Of a DNA stretch of 64,000 nucleotides, positions 1 to 9,104 are shown one piece after another. The DNA comes from Dysgonomonas hofstadii (GTDB lineage Bacteria; Bacteroidota; Bacteroidia; Bacteroidales; Dysgonomonadaceae): assembly GCF_014196915.1 (NCBI RefSeq), contig NZ_JACIEP010000006.1, positions 62,001 to 126,000 of the forward strand. Reading direction: 5' to 3'. Under the pieces are notes generated by a model. The model saw only the letters and a list, made by a program, of their open reading frames with translations, had not been told where the DNA came from and did not search any database. How positions within the stretch are numbered: position 1 is the first letter of the stretch; every line of letters begins with the position of its first letter. The position numbers were made by a program, and so were the translations under genes.

Positions 1-106
1 AACTTCCTTTTTGTTCATTCTTTGAAAAGAAGAATCCGTATATTTTATATGTAACAATCAGAAGTACAATGACTCCGATCACTCCTACTATTATTTCCTG
101 AAACAT
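1..106 (-). CDS. Small membrane protein, 5' part only (possible FeoB-associated Cys-rich membrane protein)
   Basis: An open frame on the minus strand starts with ATG at 106 and runs off the left edge after 35 codons. A purine-rich GAGGA ribosome site lies about 8 bases upstream. The visible part is a short N-terminus (MFQEIIVG), one membrane segment of about 18 residues, then a basic/polar stretch. That is the layout of the FeoB-associated Cys-rich membrane protein family (PF12669), whose Cys cluster would lie beyond the edge. The family call is an inference from the N-terminal pattern and from feoB lying upstream on the same strand, with a SusCD pair between them. A generic small membrane protein is equally possible. 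Confidence 0.5.
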   Translation of the reverse strand, partial: MFQEIIVGVIGVIVLLIVTYKIYGFFFSKNEQKGS

Positions 107-133
107 TTTATTTTTCCTCTTTCTTTCTGTATT

Positions 134-141
134 CAAAGTTA
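134..141 (-). promoter_or_regulatory. -7 box for the small membrane protein gene
   Basis: The minus strand reads TAACTTTG, which fits the Bacteroidota -7 consensus TAnnTTTG, about 28 bases before the ATG at 106. No TTTG is seen at the -33 position, so this is a partial match. It lies after the terminator at 187-224, so the small gene probably has its own promoter. Confidence 0.4.
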
Positions 142-186
142 TATAACATGTAGAAAAGAAAGAGTTAATAAGGGGTTAAAAGAAAT

Positions 187-224
187 AAAAAAAACCTCCA
201 GAAGACTTCTGGAGGTTTTTTTAT
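187..224 (-). terminator. Terminator after the susD-like gene
   Basis: A perfect 11-bp stem (ACCTCCAGAAG / CTTCTGGAGGT) is flanked by an A-run and a T-run, so it could work in both directions. It lies just after the stop codon of the SusD-like gene and separates it from the partial gene at the left edge. Confidence 0.9.
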
Positions 225-225
225 T

Positions 226-1686
226 TTAACTACCGTATCCCGGATTTTGTTCCATATTCGGATTAGCATCCATTTCCGCCTGAGGAATTGGCAATGCTAA
301 TCTGTCATCACCTACATTTATTGTTGCTCCAATAGCACCTGTACCGGTTGTTGCCCCAATTATAGTTTGCTGCAAACGTTTCAGATCATGGAAGTAATGT
401 CCCTCGAATGCCAGCTCTTTACGCTTTTCGAGAAGGATATCGTCTATCAGATCCTGACCTGTTGCGGTAGAGGCAGCTGCTGTCGGAATAGCTCTTTGTC
501 TGATCGCATCCAGATATCCTCTTGCTGTTTCTTCGTTTGCTGCACCTCCTATTCTGGCTGCAGCTTCAGCAGCGATCAGATACATTTCAGATACTCTGAA
601 TATATTATAATTATCCAGACCCGGCTTACCTAAACGTCCAGGATATTTACCAGAGACATAGTCAAAATTCGCCTTGGAAGCAGCAACTCCTTTTTTATAC
701 CATTTCAATCGGATATCAGTTGGTTCTTCATTCATTAATGTCATGAATGTAGGGCTGGCAAATAAGTCTCCATATCCGGCTTCAACATATATATAGCCTA
801 ATGCTGCTGTTTGGTTATAATCTATATCACTATATGATAATGTAAGGATAGATTCTGTTGTATAGACCTCAGCCCATGAATCAAGATATTTATCATCATT
901 TGGCACCAGAGTATAAGCCGGAATCAATTGCTCCGCATATTCTTTTGCTTTTGCATAGTTACCCATAAACAGATATACTCTTGCATACAAAGCCTTCAAT
1001 GCATTAGGTGAGAAAAAGTAAGGGCCACCGGTTGTTGATCTCATAGTAGTAATCAACTTAGCAGCTTCTTCCAGATCCGCCAACACATTTGTATATACAT
1101 CACTCACTTTGTCGCGAGCAGGAGTATTCGCCGGATTATGCACTTTTACATAAGGAATACCTAAGTGAGAATGGTCTGCTGTGAAATTGTAATTCTGAGC
1201 AAACAAACGAACTAAGTCAAAATGCAGCATAGCCCGTATAGCATAAGCTTCACCGACAATCTGATTTTTCAATTTTTCTTGTGTTGCCTGATTCTTTGTC
1301 GCATCTAGAGCAATAGACGGGGCGTTGATTATATTATTCACATCGTTTATTATAGCATAGGTCTTTGCCCAGTAATTCGAATAATCGGCATTAGACGGAG
1401 TCCACGACCAAGCGGCCTCACCTGTAAACCTGTTAGAGTTAGTAGGGCTTATACGAACATTATTTGTCAGCACATCACCAAATACTACAAATTCTCTTCC
1501 ATATGAATAATAATGCTGAATCGCATCATACGCTCCAATCAAAGAAGCTTCGGCGTTAGTGGTATTAGTTATCGCTTTGTCAGCGTCTATACCTGAGTAT
1601 GGAGCTGTTTCAAGAAAGCCATCGCACGAGGACAAAAACATGGCACTTAAAACCACCAGTATATTTATTTTAATTTTATTCTTCAT
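226..1686 (-). CDS. SusD/RagB-family outer-membrane lipoprotein
   Basis: A 486-residue surface lipoprotein of the SusD/RagB family, which caps a SusC-type TonB-dependent transporter and binds its glycan or peptide ligand. Residues 1-21 form a lipoprotein signal ending in LSSC, with C21 as the lipidated cysteine. The body has the family's alpha-helical (TPR-like) fold, including a central ALYARVYLFMGNY segment and the C-terminal EKRKELAFEGHYFHDLKR stretch typical of the family. It starts 51 bases after the SusC-like gene and is surely co-transcribed with it. No glycoside hydrolase or peptidase lies beside the pair in the window, so the substrate cannot be inferred. Confidence 0.95.
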   Translation of the reverse strand: MKNKIKINILVVLSAMFLSSCDGFLETAPYSGIDADKAITNTTNAEASLIGAYDAIQHYYSYGREFVVFGDVLTNNVRISPTNSNRFTGEAAWSWTPSNADYSNYWAKTYAIINDVNNIINAPSIALDATKNQATQEKLKNQIVGEAYAIRAMLHFDLVRLFAQNYNFTADHSHLGIPYVKVHNPANTPARDKVSDVYTNVLADLEEAAKLITTMRSTTGGPYFFSPNALKALYARVYLFMGNYAKAKEYAEQLIPAYTLVPNDDKYLDSWAEVYTTESILTLSYSDIDYNQTAALGYIYVEAGYGDLFASPTFMTLMNEEPTDIRLKWYKKGVAASKANFDYVSGKYPGRLGKPGLDNYNIFRVSEMYLIAAEAAARIGGAANEETARGYLDAIRQRAIPTAAASTATGQDLIDDILLEKRKELAFEGHYFHDLKRLQQTIIGATTGTGAIGATINVGDDRLALPIPQAEMDANPNMEQNPGYGS

Positions 1687-1737
1687 ATTTATTTTTTTTA
1701 TTAAGATGGATTTTTATTAACCTTTAATCACACGCTA

Positions 1738-4700
1738 TTAAAAATTGTAATTAAATCCAAAAGTAATGGTTTTACTTACAGGGTAACCAAACCATGGGTC
1801 TCCTGCGATGCCGACTTCCGGATCAAGTCCTTTATAATCAGTGATTGTAAATAAATTTGTACCCTGGAAGTAAATTCTCATTCCCGGTAATACAGAATCA
1901 GGAAGGGTGTATCCGATATTTAAGTTTCTCAAACGGATAAATGATCCATCATATACATATCTTGTCGACATAGGTGCATATGTTGCTGAACTGGCTCCAT
2001 ACATAGCTTTTGGAACGTCTGTCACATCCCCTGGTTTCTGCCAACGGTCAAGAAGGTCTACTGATTGGTTGAATAATCCACGAGCACCATCCGCATTGAT
2101 CATAGCCAAAGTCTGGTCTGTAATCTTATTTCCCTGATTGAAATATATCAAAGCCGAAACATCAAAGCCTTTATATTTAAAAGTATTGGTTAATCCACCA
2201 AAATATTTTGGAGCAGCGGAACCTACTATACGTCTGTTAGCCTTGCTGATCTGTTTCACTTTCGAACCATCTTCTGCATACCACATTGGTGCTCCATCTT
2301 CAGGGTCAACGCCAGCCCACTCATAAGTATAGATTGACTGTATATCTTCTCCTTCTCTTGTAATTCTTGTACCGGTTACTATATCTTGTTTATTATATAA
2401 TTCCAATACTTTATTCTTATTATGGCTTATATTAAAGCTTACTGTCCATTCAAAGTCCTTAGTTACAACAGGCACACCTGTAATAGTCAACTCTATACCA
2501 CGGTTTTGCATTGAACCTACATTTTTGATAGTTTGCAAAAACCCGGTTGTTCTGGATAGAGGTACACGTTGCAATAAGTCGTTAGTCTTTTTATTATAGA
2601 ATTCAATTGTTGTATTCAGTCTGTTGTTGAAGAACGCAGCATCTACCCCGACATTGAATGCAGCACTTGATTCCCATTTCAGATTATCATTAACAACCTG
2701 ATACGGAGCTATACCCGGATAACCGTCATAATTGTATCCGGCTCTGTATAATCCCATATATGGATAACGGCCATCTATACCTGTTTCATTCTTAATATCA
2801 GCATTACCTGTGGTACCATAGCTGGCTCTCAGACCTAAGTTAGACAACCAGTCTGTTGTTGATGCCATAAAGTCTTCCCTGCTGATTCTCCATTGTCCAC
2901 CTACTGACCAGAAATTGGCGTATCTGTTGTCTTCGGAAAAACGTGAAGATCCATCACGACGTAAGCTGGCTGACAATATATATTTATTATCATATGCATA
3001 ATTTACTCTGGACAAGACAGATGCTAACTTCACATTATCATGAGAACTTTCTGTTGCTACCGGAGTAGAACCTGAAGTCAGTTCCTGAAATTCTGATGTA
3101 GGGAATTGTTCTGCCTGTGCGTAATTGTAACGATAGGTATCGCTAAAGAATTCTAACCCTACCATTGCATCCAGATTATGTACTTCATTGAATGTTTTGT
3201 TATAAGACAAAGTATTCGTGTTATTCCACACTAAGCTTTCACCAGAAGTACGTGTTCCACGACCTTTAGTATTCATCGCAGTGTTACCACCTACACGAGG
3301 ATCATCCCACTGAGACTCATTTACCTGCATAAAGTCTACACCCCATTGGGTTTTCAAAGTCAGCCCGCTTATAATATCATATTCTGCATAAGCGCTTTCT
3401 ACGACACGGAATATCCTTTGTTTAGCATAGTTATAAGCAACGTTACCATAGTAGTTGGTACTAAGAATAGTAGTTCTTTGTCTTATTTCCCCATCTATAA
3501 AAGCCGGGTCGATATTAGGCTGAATAGCTGCCTGTAAAACAGGGTTAGCATAGTAAGAACTCGTTGTCAGCGGTGTATCTTGTTTTGTGAAAGACAAGGT
3601 ACTATTCACACCAAATCTAAAATTATCAGAATAATTATGTACTACATTAATCTTATTGGATATACGGTCCATACTTGAAGACTCCAGAATACCTTCCTGA
3701 TTGAAGTATCCTACAGATGTGTAAAACTTAGTTTTAGCATTTCCACCACTGGCTGATGCATCAAATGAATATGTAGGAGAAGTATGATAAGCTTCTTTCA
3801 ACCAGTTAAAGTTATAAAACTCACCGTTTGACTGCAACGGGAATGTATCAGACAAGTCATCAATCGCCTCATCTGTAGAAGCATAGCCTCCACTATTATA
3901 CAAAGCTTCCGACATATACTCAAGGTATTGATCTTTATCCATTACCTTGAACTTATTAACCGCTCTGCTTGACCATCCGTACGATGCAGAAACATTAAAT
4001 TTAGTTTTTCCTTCGCTACCCGATTTTGTAGTAACAAGTACAACTCCATTAGCTGCACGTGCTCCATAAATAGATGTAGCAGATGCATCTTTCAACACTG
4101 TAATATTCGCGATATCGTTAGGATTAATACCAGCTAAAGCATTCGAGTTGTCAGAATAAGTAGTTTCTCCTGTATTTGTTAATTGACCGAAGTTACCTGT
4201 TGCTACAGGCACACCATCAATAATCCATAAAGGTTCGGTACCTGCCATAATGGAACCAATACCACGTATAACAATCCGTTGTCCGGCTCCCGGCTGTCCT
4301 GACGACGCCTGAGTTAGTAGCCCCGGCGCATTTCCCTGCAAGGCTTTATCCATTGATGTTACAGTAACATCTGTCACAACTTTATTAGATAAAGTAGAAG
4401 CCGAACCGGTAAACGTAGCCCTTCTGGTTACACCGTATCCTGTTACAACAACCTCATCCAACACCTTGTCATCCTCTTGCATCACAACTTTCATATTCGG
4501 AGACACTCTTGCTTCTACGGTTTTCATACCTACCAGGGTGAAAACAAGTGTATTCCTTCCTTCTGGAACATTCAGCGTAAATTTACCATCCAAGTCGGTA
4601 ATTGTTCCTGTTGTAGTACCTTTCACCACAACCGACGCACTAATAACAGGCTCCCCGTTACCATCTGTAACAGTACCTGTCACTCTTGTTGTCTGCGCAA

Positions 4701-4758
4701 CAATAAATCCTACGCTTAATAGCAAGCAGGATAAAATTAACATCACTCTTTTCTTCAT
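1738..4758 (-). CDS. SusC/RagA-family TonB-linked outer-membrane transporter
   Basis: A full-length (1006 aa) SusC-type receptor. A signal peptide (1-21) is followed by a carboxypeptidase-D-regulatory-like domain (about 25-95), a TonB-box-like DEVVVTGYG at 101-109, the plug domain with IVIRG and the SIYGARAANGVVLVTTKSG signature, and then a long beta-barrel ending in phenylalanine (GFNYNF). It imports a ligand across the outer membrane together with the SusD-like lipoprotein, using TonB/ExbBD energy. It is the first gene of the pair and has an exact Bacteroidota promoter at 4864-4894. There is no anti-sigma/sigma pair or hybrid two-component regulator beside it, so its control is not visible here. 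Confidence 0.97.
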   Translation of the reverse strand: MKKRVMLILSCLLLSVGFIVAQTTRVTGTVTDGNGEPVISASVVVKGTTTGTITDLDGKFTLNVPEGRNTLVFTLVGMKTVEARVSPNMKVVMQEDDKVLDEVVVTGYGVTRRATFTGSASTLSNKVVTDVTVTSMDKALQGNAPGLLTQASSGQPGAGQRIVIRGIGSIMAGTEPLWIIDGVPVATGNFGQLTNTGETTYSDNSNALAGINPNDIANITVLKDASATSIYGARAANGVVLVTTKSGSEGKTKFNVSASYGWSSRAVNKFKVMDKDQYLEYMSEALYNSGGYASTDEAIDDLSDTFPLQSNGEFYNFNWLKEAYHTSPTYSFDASASGGNAKTKFYTSVGYFNQEGILESSSMDRISNKINVVHNYSDNFRFGVNSTLSFTKQDTPLTTSSYYANPVLQAAIQPNIDPAFIDGEIRQRTTILSTNYYGNVAYNYAKQRIFRVVESAYAEYDIISGLTLKTQWGVDFMQVNESQWDDPRVGGNTAMNTKGRGTRTSGESLVWNNTNTLSYNKTFNEVHNLDAMVGLEFFSDTYRYNYAQAEQFPTSEFQELTSGSTPVATESSHDNVKLASVLSRVNYAYDNKYILSASLRRDGSSRFSEDNRYANFWSVGGQWRISREDFMASTTDWLSNLGLRASYGTTGNADIKNETGIDGRYPYMGLYRAGYNYDGYPGIAPYQVVNDNLKWESSAAFNVGVDAAFFNNRLNTTIEFYNKKTNDLLQRVPLSRTTGFLQTIKNVGSMQNRGIELTITGVPVVTKDFEWTVSFNISHNKNKVLELYNKQDIVTGTRITREGEDIQSIYTYEWAGVDPEDGAPMWYAEDGSKVKQISKANRRIVGSAAPKYFGGLTNTFKYKGFDVSALIYFNQGNKITDQTLAMINADGARGLFNQSVDLLDRWQKPGDVTDVPKAMYGASSATYAPMSTRYVYDGSFIRLRNLNIGYTLPDSVLPGMRIYFQGTNLFTITDYKGLDPEVGIAGDPWFGYPVSKTITFGFNYNF

Positions 4759-5194
4759 ACAAACACTACTTTATTAAAATTAAAACAATCTCTATCAAAA
4801 ACAATCTTTTTATCACAATGATGCATTTTATGGGCTTTTAGCATCAGTTTGTTTTATGACGTGCAAATTTATATATTTTTTATGAAAAAACAAAGATTAG
4901 ATTAATTTATATAAATTTTGACACAATGAAAGCTTCCTGAGGGTAAAACAAATAAAATCATCGTTAAATAATGGGAATGTTTGTTAAATAAAAAGATTAT
5001 TGAAAGAAAAAGTTCTCTTTATGAGATAATAAGAGAGTATAAAAAACTAATTATGATTGGGGAAAGCATCCATTTTAACATAAAAATTCACATTTAAACA
5101 AACTAAAACATATGCGCATCTTCAAAAGTTAATCCATTTCTTAAAAAATATCACAAATAACAGGAAAAACATTTTGAAAGCATAAAGGCCAAAT
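4759..5194. other. 436-base gap between feoB and the SusC-like gene
   Basis: An AT-rich spacer that holds the SusC promoter near its left side and otherwise no supported gene. The leader between the -7 box and the SusC ATG is about 105 bases. No strong terminator is seen directly after feoB, so some read-through from feoB into susCD is possible. Confidence 0.6.
4864..4894 (-). promoter_or_regulatory. Promoter of the susC/susD-like operon
   Basis: Read on the minus strand this is TTTG (4894-4891), exactly 19 bases, then TAAATTTG (4871-4864). It matches the Bacteroidota primary-sigma consensus TTTG-N19-TAnnTTTG without a mismatch and lies about 105 bases upstream of the SusC ATG. Confidence 0.8.
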
Positions 5195-7684
5195 TTAAAA
5201 CAAATTTCCAATTTGATAAACCAAAAAGGCAACTACCCAGGCCAGCATTGTAGTATAGACAATACTGAAAACACCCCATTTCCACGATCCCGATTCCTCT
5301 TTAATTGCAGCAATGGTTGCTACACAAGGGAAATAAATAAGTACAAACAGGAGTAAACTAATGACAACCAATGGCGTAAACGTTGGGGCTCCATCAGCTT
5401 GAGTATCACTGACCAGACGGGTTTCGAGAGATTCCTGATTTTCGGGATCCCCTGTATACAAGACACCCAATGTACTAACAACCACTTCCTTTGCTGCCAT
5501 CCCCGATAATAAACTCACACTTATCTTCCAGTCGAAGCCGAGAGGTCTCATTACGGGTTCTATAGTTTTCCCTATACGGCCTATATATGAATCTTCCTGA
5601 TGTGCAATATTTCGCTGATCTTCTATTTCTTCTATCTGATCTTCTTTCTGCTGCTCAGAAATAAGACTATTATCAAAAGAAGATTCGACCTGCGTTATTT
5701 TATTATCAAAAGCCTCTTCTCTTTCTTCATTAAGGGGAAAATATCCTAAAAACCATATAATTATGGAGGCAATAAGGATCACCCCTCCCATTTTACGCAA
5801 ATATTGCCGCGATTTATCCCACATATGAATTAGTACTGCCCGGAGAGTAGGCATCCTGTAGGGAGGCAGCTCCATTACAAAAGGCGTATCTTCTTTCGGG
5901 AACAAAAACCGTTTAAATAAACGGGCTGAAACAATAGCGATCAATATTCCTGTAAAATAAAGTCCAAACAGCACAAAACTGGCATAAGACTTAAAAAATA
6001 TACCTACAAACAGAAGATAAACGGGTAGCCTGGCGCTACACGACATAAAAGGATTGATAAGCATTGTAATCATCCGGCTGTTGCGGCTCTCTATAGTACG
6101 TGTTGCCAGAATCGCAGGCACATTACAACCGAACCCCATCACCAACGGGATAAACGATTTACCATGCAGCCCCATCTTGTGCATCACCTTATCCATAATG
6201 AAAGCAGCCCGGGCCATATAGCCCGAATCTTCCATAAAAGATATAAAAGCATATAATATCAAAATATTAGGCAGGAAGACAATAACACCTCCTACCCCTC
6301 CGATAACACCATCGACCAACAGGTCTTTGAGCATACCTTCGGCCATATTACCCCTTATGAAATCACCAAGGAGAGCAACGCCGTTCTCGATCCACTCCAT
6401 TGGATAAGCTCCAAGGCGGAAAGTACACTCGAACATAACCCACATAAAGAAGAAAAACAGTGGGAAACCTAAATATTTATTAGTTACAACAGAGTCTATT
6501 ATACGGGTCTTCTCCGATTCACTCTTTTTTTCTTTCAGTGTTTCACGCAGACCTCCGGCAATGAAGCCATAACGGGCATTGGTAAGTGCCGATTCCGTAT
6601 CTTCATTCAGTGTTTCCTCGATAGATTTCACTTCGGCATTTCTCAACTCAAACACTTCTTTACTGCCCGGCAATGTTTTCACATAATCTTCTATATCCCC
6701 GTCTTTCTCGAGCAGTTTTATAGAAATATAGCGGCGGGGGAAAGACAACTGGAAATCTTTTTGCCTTTCCAGCTTAATATTGAGTTTACTTATAGAATTC
6801 TCTATCGTATTACCATAATATATGTGTACCCTGCGTACTGTTGGTTCTTTATTTTCGTGAATACGGATAACAGCATCGAATAACTCCTTTATCCCGGCTC
6901 CTGATTTAGCTACTGTAGGCACCATCGGTATACCGATCATCTTCGACAACATCTGATGGTCGAACTTGCTACCGCTTCCCTTCAGTTCGTCATACATATT
7001 CAGCGCCATCACCACAGGGACTTCCATATCGATAAGTTCTGTAGTAAGATACAAGTTACGCTCCAGATTGGAGGCAGCAACAATATTAATGATAACATCA
7101 GGCTTATCGTCTACGATGTGACGCCTTACAAACAATTCTTCCGGAGTATATGCAGACAGGGAATAAGTACCCGGCAAATCTACAATGCGGAATACATAAT
7201 CTCCATATTTATATTTTCCTTCTTTCGAATCGACAGTAACTCCACTATAGTTACCAACATGCTCGTGTGCCCCGGATGCGATATTGAAGAATGAAGTTTT
7301 ACCGGCATTGGGATTGCCAACTAACGCAACACTGATTATTTTTTTTCCGTCATGGGTTAATTTGTCTACAGATGACCGGTTTTCGATATAGTCCTGATCT
7401 ACTGACGAAACAGGTTCGTTATTATTATTTAAAGGTACGACTTCAGAGTTTATAGACAAATCAGGATATACGACTTCGATAAGCCTGGCCTCGCTACGCC
7501 GGAGCGAAACTTCATAATCCATGATCTTATACTTGATAGGATCTTTAAGAGGGGCGTTCAATATAACTTTTATAGATTTTCCTCTTATAAAACCCATTTC
7601 CAAAATACGTTTACGAAAAGCACCACTACCATTAACTTTTACAATGATACCTTTTTCTCCCGTTTTCAGATCCGATAACAACAT
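5195..7684 (-). CDS. feoB: FeoA-FeoB fusion ferrous iron transporter
   Basis: An 829-residue Fe(II) uptake permease of the inner membrane. Residues 1-75 are a FeoA (SH3-like) domain, which in many bacteria is a separate protein. A linker leads to the G domain with G1 GNPNAGKT at 123-130, a G3 DLPG and a G4 NMYD. The C-terminal half has the two Gate motifs and about ten membrane segments, including the FMSCSARLPVY signature. An acidic, coiled-coil-like insert lies before the last membrane segments. The fusion is common in Bacteroidota. A hairpin with a T-run lies about 90 bases upstream in the leader (7774-7800). Confidence 0.97.
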   Translation of the reverse strand: MLLSDLKTGEKGIIVKVNGSGAFRKRILEMGFIRGKSIKVILNAPLKDPIKYKIMDYEVSLRRSEARLIEVVYPDLSINSEVVPLNNNNEPVSSVDQDYIENRSSVDKLTHDGKKIISVALVGNPNAGKTSFFNIASGAHEHVGNYSGVTVDSKEGKYKYGDYVFRIVDLPGTYSLSAYTPEELFVRRHIVDDKPDVIINIVAASNLERNLYLTTELIDMEVPVVMALNMYDELKGSGSKFDHQMLSKMIGIPMVPTVAKSGAGIKELFDAVIRIHENKEPTVRRVHIYYGNTIENSISKLNIKLERQKDFQLSFPRRYISIKLLEKDGDIEDYVKTLPGSKEVFELRNAEVKSIEETLNEDTESALTNARYGFIAGGLRETLKEKKSESEKTRIIDSVVTNKYLGFPLFFFFMWVMFECTFRLGAYPMEWIENGVALLGDFIRGNMAEGMLKDLLVDGVIGGVGGVIVFLPNILILYAFISFMEDSGYMARAAFIMDKVMHKMGLHGKSFIPLVMGFGCNVPAILATRTIESRNSRMITMLINPFMSCSARLPVYLLFVGIFFKSYASFVLFGLYFTGILIAIVSARLFKRFLFPKEDTPFVMELPPYRMPTLRAVLIHMWDKSRQYLRKMGGVILIASIIIWFLGYFPLNEEREEAFDNKITQVESSFDNSLISEQQKEDQIEEIEDQRNIAHQEDSYIGRIGKTIEPVMRPLGFDWKISVSLLSGMAAKEVVVSTLGVLYTGDPENQESLETRLVSDTQADGAPTFTPLVVISLLLFVLIYFPCVATIAAIKEESGSWKWGVFSIVYTTMLAWVVAFLVYQIGNLF

Positions 7685-7773
7685 AATTTATCCTAATTTA
7701 TTCAGGCTACAAAGATGCACATTTTTTATTACATAAGTACAACTATTTAGAATGAATATAAAGAAGAAAGGCA

Positions 7774-7800
7774 CAAAAAAAACACCATTCCGGTGTTCCA
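7774..7800 (-). terminator. Terminator-like hairpin in the feoB leader
   Basis: On the minus strand AACACC-GGAAT-GGTGTT is followed at once by eight T residues. The hairpin lies about 90 bases before the feoB ATG. No minus-strand gene lies upstream for it to terminate, so it may be an attenuator or end a short leader RNA. Confidence 0.55.
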
Positions 7801-8202
7801 AAAAAAACCAACGCTTCAAGGTTATATTTCAATGACCATACCTATATATTACTTTCACAAGCAACAATACAAGAATGCTTATCTAAAAAAGTCATTGTCG
7901 GAGTAATAAATGCCCAATATATCCGATATTTACCCTTGTCGCATTGGTTTTTATACGATTATAAAATCTATATATTATAATTTTATTTATCTGGTTTACT
8001 TAATATTTTCTATATAATAGCGTAGTTATCCCTGATTTGGTAGTTTAATAATATACACAATTTATAGTTAAGGAATTGACAATCAGCACAAAATACTGTA
8101 TCAATGATTTTATTTGTTTTTATTTACGATGTAAAATTACAATTTTGTTTTTATTATGCAAATATTAAAGGCTGTAAATACAAAAAACATCTATTTATCA
8201 AA

Positions 8203-8297
8203 TTAAGAATTAATTATCTATAGGGGAAAACGGCCCCCTAACCCCGAAGGGGAAATTAGCCTCCCTTGAGGAGGTGGGAGGGGCTCTTAATTCTTAA
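8203..8297. repeat. Nested-hairpin palindromic element, copy 1
   Basis: An outer 11-bp inverted repeat (TTAAGAATTAA at 8203-8213 and TTAATTCTTAA at 8287-8297) encloses a GC-rich core in AT-rich DNA. The core has a second stem, GCCCC (8233-8237) with GGGGC (8280-8284), around two hairpins: CCCC-GAA-GGGG (8242-8252) and CCTCC-CTTGA-GGAGG (8260-8274). That gives a three-way-junction plan. It ends 6 bases before the ATG of the HTH gene. A second element with the same order of parts lies at the gene's 3' end. Confidence 0.75.
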
Positions 8298-8302
8298 TCA
8301 TT

Positions 8303-8914
8303 ATGGCAAAATACAACGAAAAATTAGTTTCACGCATCGAAAGGCTCATAGAAGCCGACCTGTACACAATCTCCGAGATCTGCACGGCTATGAAGATCAG
8401 CCGTAATACGTTTTACTATTGGAAAGAAAAGAATCCCGATTTCAGACGCAGGGTAGACGAAGCCGAAGAACGCCGCGACGATGAACTGGTGAAAATAGCC
8501 CGCTCGTCACTGAAGAAAAAACTGACGGGATATACAACAATCGAAGAGCATTGCACCTATCAGCCTGCGGTTAGCAACCCGTCGGTTATGATCCTGAAAA
8601 AGAAAGTGGTGAAAACCAAACAGAAAGACCCCGACCTGAGGGCGATAAACTATGTGCTGGAACGGGAAGAAAAACGCAAAGAAAAGGAAAAACAGGAAAA
8701 GCCGAAGCTACGGCAGCAAATTATCTATGTGCGCAACCAGCATGAGGCCGACTTATTTATTAAACTGGATAAGCACCTGAACGGGGAAGATAGCCAGGTC
8801 ATCAGGATGGCAACGAAGGAAGAAAGGGAGAGAATTGAAAATGAAGAGCCCCCTTTAGTTCCCCCGGCGGGGGAAAACAGGTCCTCCCCTGCGGGGAGGT
8901 CAGGAGGAGCTTGA
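8303..8914 (+). CDS. Orphan HTH protein resembling a phage terminase small subunit
   Basis: A basic 203-residue protein. Residues 1-50 form a helix-turn-helix of the kind in phage terminase small subunits and the HTH_Tnp/phBC6A51 group (ISEICTAMKISRNTFYYWK). A central segment (about 60-130) has the SLKKKLTGY and DLRAINYVLERE features seen in such terminase proteins, and about 130-150 is lysine/glutamate-rich. The last 20 or so residues (PPLVPPAGE onward) are encoded by palindromic repeat DNA and are probably not original protein. No large terminase, portal or integrase lies nearby, so it is a lone relic or a domesticated DNA-binding protein. Base composition is richer in GC than the flanks. 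Confidence 0.75.
   Translation: MAKYNEKLVSRIERLIEADLYTISEICTAMKISRNTFYYWKEKNPDFRRRVDEAEERRDDELVKIARSSLKKKLTGYTTIEEHCTYQPAVSNPSVMILKKKVVKTKQKDPDLRAINYVLEREEKRKEKEKQEKPKLRQQIIYVRNQHEADLFIKLDKHLNGEDSQVIRMATKEERERIENEEPPLVPPAGENRSSPAGRSGGA
8846..8912. repeat. Nested-hairpin palindromic element, copy 2
   Basis: It has the same order of parts as the copy at 8203-8297: a GAGCCCCC start, hairpin CCCCC-GGC-GGGGG (8861-8873), hairpin CCTCCCC-TGC-GGGGAGG (8883-8899), then GGAGGAGCT. The inner hairpins are longer than in copy 1, and the outer stem is weaker. It is read through as the last codons of the HTH gene, whose stop codon lies at its right end. Confidence 0.7.
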
Positions 8915-8915
8915 T

Positions 8916-8947
8916 TTTGTAAGGTTTGTCAGGTTTTTGTTAAAATG
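8916..8947 (+). repeat. Recurrent intergenic motif of the TTTGTAAGG/GTTAAAA type, copy a
   Basis: A TTTGTAAGG half is followed by TGTCAGGTTTTTGTTAAAA. Related copies lie at 20014-20035, 20148-20167, 48241-48262, 48396-48418 and, more loosely, 62061-62082. All are intergenic and lie beside other repeats. The function is unknown. Confidence 0.6.
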
Positions 8948-9104
8948 ATTTCACGTAAAGAAGCAAAGCTAAATACGAATCTTATGCCTGAGCTCGGACA
9001 GCTTTTTGTTCTACGCCTCCACTGCAGGATTGGGTGCCCCGCCTGCGGAATGGATGCCGGAGTCGCAATGCGATGACAAGTGCTACCCGGTCTTGTCAGG
9101 CGTC

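Larger units (their letters stand above)
7685..8302. other. 618-base gap between feoB and the HTH gene
   Basis: A very AT-rich stretch with no credible reading frame. It holds a terminator-like hairpin on the feoB side (7774-7800) and a GC-rich nested palindrome on the right (8203-8297). The middle, about 7810-8160, shows no recognised site. The minus strand has no perfect TTTG/TAnnTTTG pair, so the start of the feoB transcript is unresolved. Confidence 0.6.

Noticed and set aside
8303-8914. Prophage remnant around the HTH gene
   Set aside because: Only one phage-like gene is present; no large terminase, portal, capsid, integrase or attachment site was seen, so a prophage cannot be supported.
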